Assembly (NCBI GenBank): GCA_900466605.1
Contig: UBMU01000035.1
Coordinates: forward strand, 1 to 60,285
Reading direction: 5' to 3'
DNA: 60,285 nucleotides
Source: Hyphomicrobiales bacterium
GTDB taxonomy: Bacteria; Pseudomonadota; Alphaproteobacteria; Rhizobiales; Rhizobiaceae
How positions within the stretch are numbered: the stretch's first letter is position 1; each line of letters opens with the position of its first letter. Both the position numbers and the translations under genes were made by a program. Positions 57,087 to 60,285 of the stretch are shown here, piece by piece. The notes beneath the pieces were generated by a model. It had not been told where the DNA came from, did no database searches, and saw only the letters and a program-made list of their open reading frames with translations.

Positions 57087-60000
57087 ATGGCCAAAACTCC
57101 GAAGAAATCTCCCGCCCCTGTTGGCTTCGAGGAAGCCCCGCAGTCGTCCTTCGAGGGCGCTCCCCTGTCCGGTTCCGTATCCGACTGGGTGAAGCAGCTG
57201 GAGGCCGATGCCGAGGCGTCAAGTGTCGAGACGCAGCGCCAGATCGCCTCGAAGGCCGGCAAGCACCGCAAGAAGGTCGAGATCGCCGCCAAATCGGCCG
57301 AAGGCCGCAAGCCCGAAGGGGCGTCCGAGCCGCTGCGAGGCCCCCGCGGAGCGAAGGCGCAAGGCGCCGGCAGCGTGAGCGCTTCAAAAAGTGCCAGAGG
57401 CACCTCCATGGGCGGCTCGACCGACCCGAAGACCCGCGCTGCCGCCGGCCTCAACCCGGTCGCCGGCATGGACACGACGCTGGAGGAAGCCGCCTCGCTG
57501 CAGGCCGGCACCGCTGTCACCGCCACTGTCGAGGCTTTGTCGGCGCTGATCGAGAGCGGCAACCCGCTGCACAAGAACGGCAAGATCTGGACGCCCCACC
57601 GCCCCGCCCGGCCGGAGAAATCCGAGGGCGGCATCTCGATCCGCATGGACAGTGAATACCAGCCCGCCGGCGACCAGCCGACCGCCATCAAGGACCTCGT
57701 CGAGGGCCTGGAGAACGGCGATCGTTCCCAGGTGCTGCTCGGCGTCACCGGCTCCGGCAAGACCTTCACCATGGCCAAGGTGATCGAGCAGACGCAGCGC
57801 CCGGCGCTGATCCTGGCGCCCAACAAGACGCTCGCCGCCCAGCTCTATTCCGAGTTCAAGAACTTCTTCCCCGACAACGCCGTCGAATACTTCGTCTCCT
57901 ACTACGACTACTACCAGCCGGAAGCCTACGTCCCGCGCTCCGACACCTATATCGAGAAGGAATCCTCGATCAACGAGCAGATCGACCGCATGCGCCACTC
58001 GGCGACGCGCTCGCTGCTCGAGCGCGACGACTGCATCATCGTCGCCTCCGTCTCCTGCATCTACGGTATCGGCTCGGTCGAGACCTATACCGCCATGACC
58101 TTCCAGATGGCTGTCGGCGACCGCCTCGACCAGCGCCAGCTGCTCGCCGACCTCGTCGCCCAGCAATACAAGCGCCGCGACATGGATTTCCAGCGCGGCT
58201 CCTTCCGCGTCCGCGGCGACACCATCGAAATCTTCCCGGCCCACCTTGAAGATGCGGCCTGGCGCATCTCCATGTTCGGCGACGAAATCGACGCGATCAC
58301 CGAGTTCGACCCGCTGACCGGCGCCAAGACCGGCGACCTGAAATCGGTGAAGATCTACGCCAACTCGCACTACGTCACCCCGCGCCCGACGCTGAACGCC
58401 GCCATCAAGTCGATCAAGGAGGAACTGAAGGGCCGCCTCGTCGAGCTTGAGAAGGCCGGCCGCCTGCTGGAGGCCCAGCGCCTGGAACAGCGCACCCGCT
58501 ACGATATCGAAATGCTGGAAGCGACAGGCTCCTGCCAGGGCATCGAGAACTATTCGCGCTATCTCACCGGCCGCGACCCCGGCGACCCGCCGCCGACGCT
58601 GTTCGAATACGTCCCCGACAACGCCATCGTCTTCATCGACGAAAGCCACGTCACCGTGCCGCAGATCGGCGGCATGTACCGCGGCGACTTCCGCCGCAAG
58701 GCGACGCTTGCCGAATACGGCTTCCGCCTGCCCTCCTGCATGGACAACCGTCCCTTGCGCTTCGAGGAATGGGACGCCATGCGCCCCGACACCATCGCCG
58801 TCTCGGCCACCCCCGGCGGCTGGGAGATGGAACAGGCAGGCGGCGTCTTCGCCGAACAGGTCATCCGCCCGACCGGCCTGATCGATCCGCCGGTTGAGGT
58901 CCGCTCCGCCCGCAGCCAGGTCGACGACGTGCTCGGCGAGATCCGCGAGACCGCAGCCAAGGGCTACCGCACGCTGTGCACCGTGCTCACCAAGCGCATG
59001 GCCGAGGACCTGACGGAATACCTGCACGAACAGGGCGTCCGCGTCCGCTACATGCACAGCGACATCGACACGCTGGAGCGCATCGAGATCATCCGCGATC
59101 TCCGCCTCGGCGCCTTCGACGTGCTCGTCGGCATCAACCTGCTGCGCGAAGGCCTGGATATTCCCGAATGCGGCTTCGTCGCCATCCTCGACGCCGACAA
59201 GGAAGGCTTCCTGCGCTCCGAGACCTCGCTGATCCAGACGATCGGCCGCGCCGCGCGTAACGTAGACGGCAAGGTCATCCTCTATGCCGACAAGATTACC
59301 GGCTCGATGCAGCGCGCGATGGACGAGACCGTCCGCCGCCGCGAAAAGCAGGTGGCCTACAACGAGGAAAACGGCATCACGCCGGAGAGCGTCAAGGCGA
59401 AGATCTCCGACATCCTCGACAGCGTCTACGAGCGCGACCACGTCCGCGCCGACATTTCGGGCGCTTCGGGCAAAGGCTTCGCCGATGGCGGCAACCTCGT
59501 CGGCGGCAACCTGCAGACCCATCTCAACGCGCTGGAAAAGCAGATGCGCGACGCCGCCGCCGACCTCGACTTCGAAAAGGCCGCCCGTCTGCGCGACGAG
59601 ATCAAGCGCCTCAAGGCCGCCGAACTCGCCGTCATGGACGACCCGATGGCGCGAGAGGAAGCCCGCGCGCAGGAAGGCAGCGGCAGGAAGAGCGGCAAAC
59701 CGGCCGCAGGCGGAAGTTCGCTCTTCGCCAAGCCCGGCCTCGACAACATGGGCCCGGGCACCGACACCGAAACCCCGCTCTTCCGCAAGCCGGAGCTCGA
59801 GGAGATGGGCCGCGACGCCGCCGCCCCCGCCGGCACGAGCCTCTTCCGCCGCAACAGCCTCGACGAAATGACCGTCGGCCGCACCGAAAAACCGGTCACC
59901 GGCCACCTGCCGGACAAGCCCGAGGCTGCCAAGGGCACGAAGCGCTTCTCACCGCTGCTGGAAGGCCAGCCGGAACGCGACGACGTCAGGCCGCTGGTAC

Positions 60001-60092
60001 GCGGCAAGACCGGCGTCGGCAGCTACGAGGATCCGGTGGACCAGAAGCGCAAGGGACGCACCAAGGGCAAGACGGGGCGACCGGGAAGGTAG
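57087..60092 (+). CDS. uvrB: Excinuclease ABC subunit UvrB (long rhizobial form)
   Basis: DNA damage recognition helicase of the UvrABC system, 1001 residues against about 670 in E. coli. A low-complexity charged N-terminal extension fills 1-186. The UvrB core begins at M187 (YQPAGDQP), with Walker A GVTGSGKT at 219-226, the DNA-clamp beta-hairpin YYDYYQPEAYVP near 272-283, D518-E519 of the DESH box, and helicase motifs to about 790. The UvrC-binding UVR motif is near 813-845. A tail of about 150 residues has three repeats of an LFxKPxLDxM-like motif. The ATG at 57087 is used; the frame to 56391 runs through the VOC gene. Confidence 0.93.
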   Translation: MAKTPKKSPAPVGFEEAPQSSFEGAPLSGSVSDWVKQLEADAEASSVETQRQIASKAGKHRKKVEIAAKSAEGRKPEGASEPLRGPRGAKAQGAGSVSASKSARGTSMGGSTDPKTRAAAGLNPVAGMDTTLEEAASLQAGTAVTATVEALSALIESGNPLHKNGKIWTPHRPARPEKSEGGISIRMDSEYQPAGDQPTAIKDLVEGLENGDRSQVLLGVTGSGKTFTMAKVIEQTQRPALILAPNKTLAAQLYSEFKNFFPDNAVEYFVSYYDYYQPEAYVPRSDTYIEKESSINEQIDRMRHSATRSLLERDDCIIVASVSCIYGIGSVETYTAMTFQMAVGDRLDQRQLLADLVAQQYKRRDMDFQRGSFRVRGDTIEIFPAHLEDAAWRISMFGDEIDAITEFDPLTGAKTGDLKSVKIYANSHYVTPRPTLNAAIKSIKEELKGRLVELEKAGRLLEAQRLEQRTRYDIEMLEATGSCQGIENYSRYLTGRDPGDPPPTLFEYVPDNAIVFIDESHVTVPQIGGMYRGDFRRKATLAEYGFRLPSCMDNRPLRFEEWDAMRPDTIAVSATPGGWEMEQAGGVFAEQVIRPTGLIDPPVEVRSARSQVDDVLGEIRETAAKGYRTLCTVLTKRMAEDLTEYLHEQGVRVRYMHSDIDTLERIEIIRDLRLGAFDVLVGINLLREGLDIPECGFVAILDADKEGFLRSETSLIQTIGRAARNVDGKVILYADKITGSMQRAMDETVRRREKQVAYNEENGITPESVKAKISDILDSVYERDHVRADISGASGKGFADGGNLVGGNLQTHLNALEKQMRDAAADLDFEKAARLRDEIKRLKAAELAVMDDPMAREEARAQEGSGRKSGKPAAGGSSLFAKPGLDNMGPGTDTETPLFRKPELEEMGRDAAAPAGTSLFRRNSLDEMTVGRTEKPVTGHLPDKPEAAKGTKRFSPLLEGQPERDDVRPLVRGKTGVGSYEDPVDQKRKGRTKGKTGRPGR

Positions 60093-60285
60093 AGGATGGC
60101 TGCTTTCGGCCCAAAGCCGACACAGAAGTTCGCATCGTGGAATAGCTGCTTTGCGCCCGCACAGTGGTCATCGAGCCACCGATCGCCGTTGTTGCAAATC
60201 GGACATGACGCAGTAACAACGCCGGCGCAATTGCGCCAAGCTGCCATTCCACCCCCATGCCGGTGATTAGATCACGAATTCCTCC
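60093..60285. other. Sequence after uvrB, no gene seen
   Basis: The last 193 bases hold no coding frame with a ribosome site and no clear terminator with a T tract. The window ends within an intergenic or partial feature. Confidence 0.4.

Noticed and set aside
57384..59906. 840-residue open frame antisense to uvrB
   Set aside because: It is a product of third-position GC in uvrB; its composition is repetitive and it has no ribosome site or recognisable domain.
1..60285. Mobile elements, CRISPR arrays, tRNA or rRNA genes
   Set aside because: No transposase, integrase, regularly spaced repeats, CCA-ended cloverleaf or rRNA segments were recognised.

Overview
The window reads as chromosomal DNA of a Rhizobiales alphaproteobacterium, most likely Rhizobiaceae of the Sinorhizobium/Ensifer/Rhizobium type. 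This is judged from high GC, dense short-gap or overlapping (ATGA) operons, the very long form of UvrB, a usg gene, an extensin-like protein, a DUF1289/TIGR02281 pair, and an iron-transport promoter carrying a TGA-N9-TCA box like those bound by RirA. I see no rRNA, tRNA, insertion sequence, prophage or CRISPR array. The window looks like ordinary core/accessory chromosome rather than an island.

Layout. 1-3.1 kb: an SDR oxidoreductase divergent from a DMT exporter-mobA-mobB operon (molybdenum cofactor guanylation). 3.2-5.4 kb: an OmpA-family protein with a long Q/P/E-rich stretch. 5.8-8.3 kb: a basic-amino-acid type ABC importer (binding protein and two permeases, no ATPase). 8.4-14 kb: usg, DUF2270, a TPR-methyltransferase, an unrecognised 538-residue membrane protein with a structured leader, and a GST-ArsR-SRPBCC operon. 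14-19.2 kb: a methyltransferase divergent from an iron/siderophore ABC importer with two paralogous binding proteins, sharing one predicted RirA box. 19.2-24.3 kb: a sulfonate-use operon (two ssuA paralogues, ssuD, ssuC, ssuB). 24.6-26.2 kb: a 3-hydroxyisobutyrate dehydrogenase-family enzyme coupled to an AlkD-like protein. 26.2-30.2 kb: a split, divergent sugar ABC importer with an epimerase/dehydratase.

30.2-35.2 kb: Lrp regulator, uracil-DNA glycosylase overlapping an SNase-like nuclease, a six-TM histidine kinase, a three/four-TM protein of unknown role, and dgkA. 35.3-38.2 kb: divergent cobT and cobS (late cobalamin synthesis), DUF1289 and a membrane aspartic protease. 38.2-41.7 kb: an ABC-2 exporter and an extensin-like protein. 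41.9-47.8 kb: DoxX, a PLP decarboxylase, small proteins, a membrane alpha/beta hydrolase and a secreted penicillin V acylase-type Ntn hydrolase. 47.9-56.8 kb: a chemoreceptor, thioesterase, a second SRPBCC-ArsR pair, a two-domain cell-wall-lytic protein, an MFS carrier, a DHFR-like and a VOC protein. 57.1-60.1 kb: uvrB.

No unmistakably new system stands out. The best leads are regulatory: the RirA-like box overlapping a promoter between the methyltransferase and the two-receptor iron importer, a conserved 24-25 bp element at the same distance upstream of both ssuA copies, terminator-like hairpins placed just after binding-protein genes, and three leaders in which the Shine-Dalgarno or start region lies in or next to a hairpin. 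Among proteins, the 538-residue membrane protein, the 366-residue NTNLE-motif membrane protein and the leaderless two-domain lysin are the least explained.
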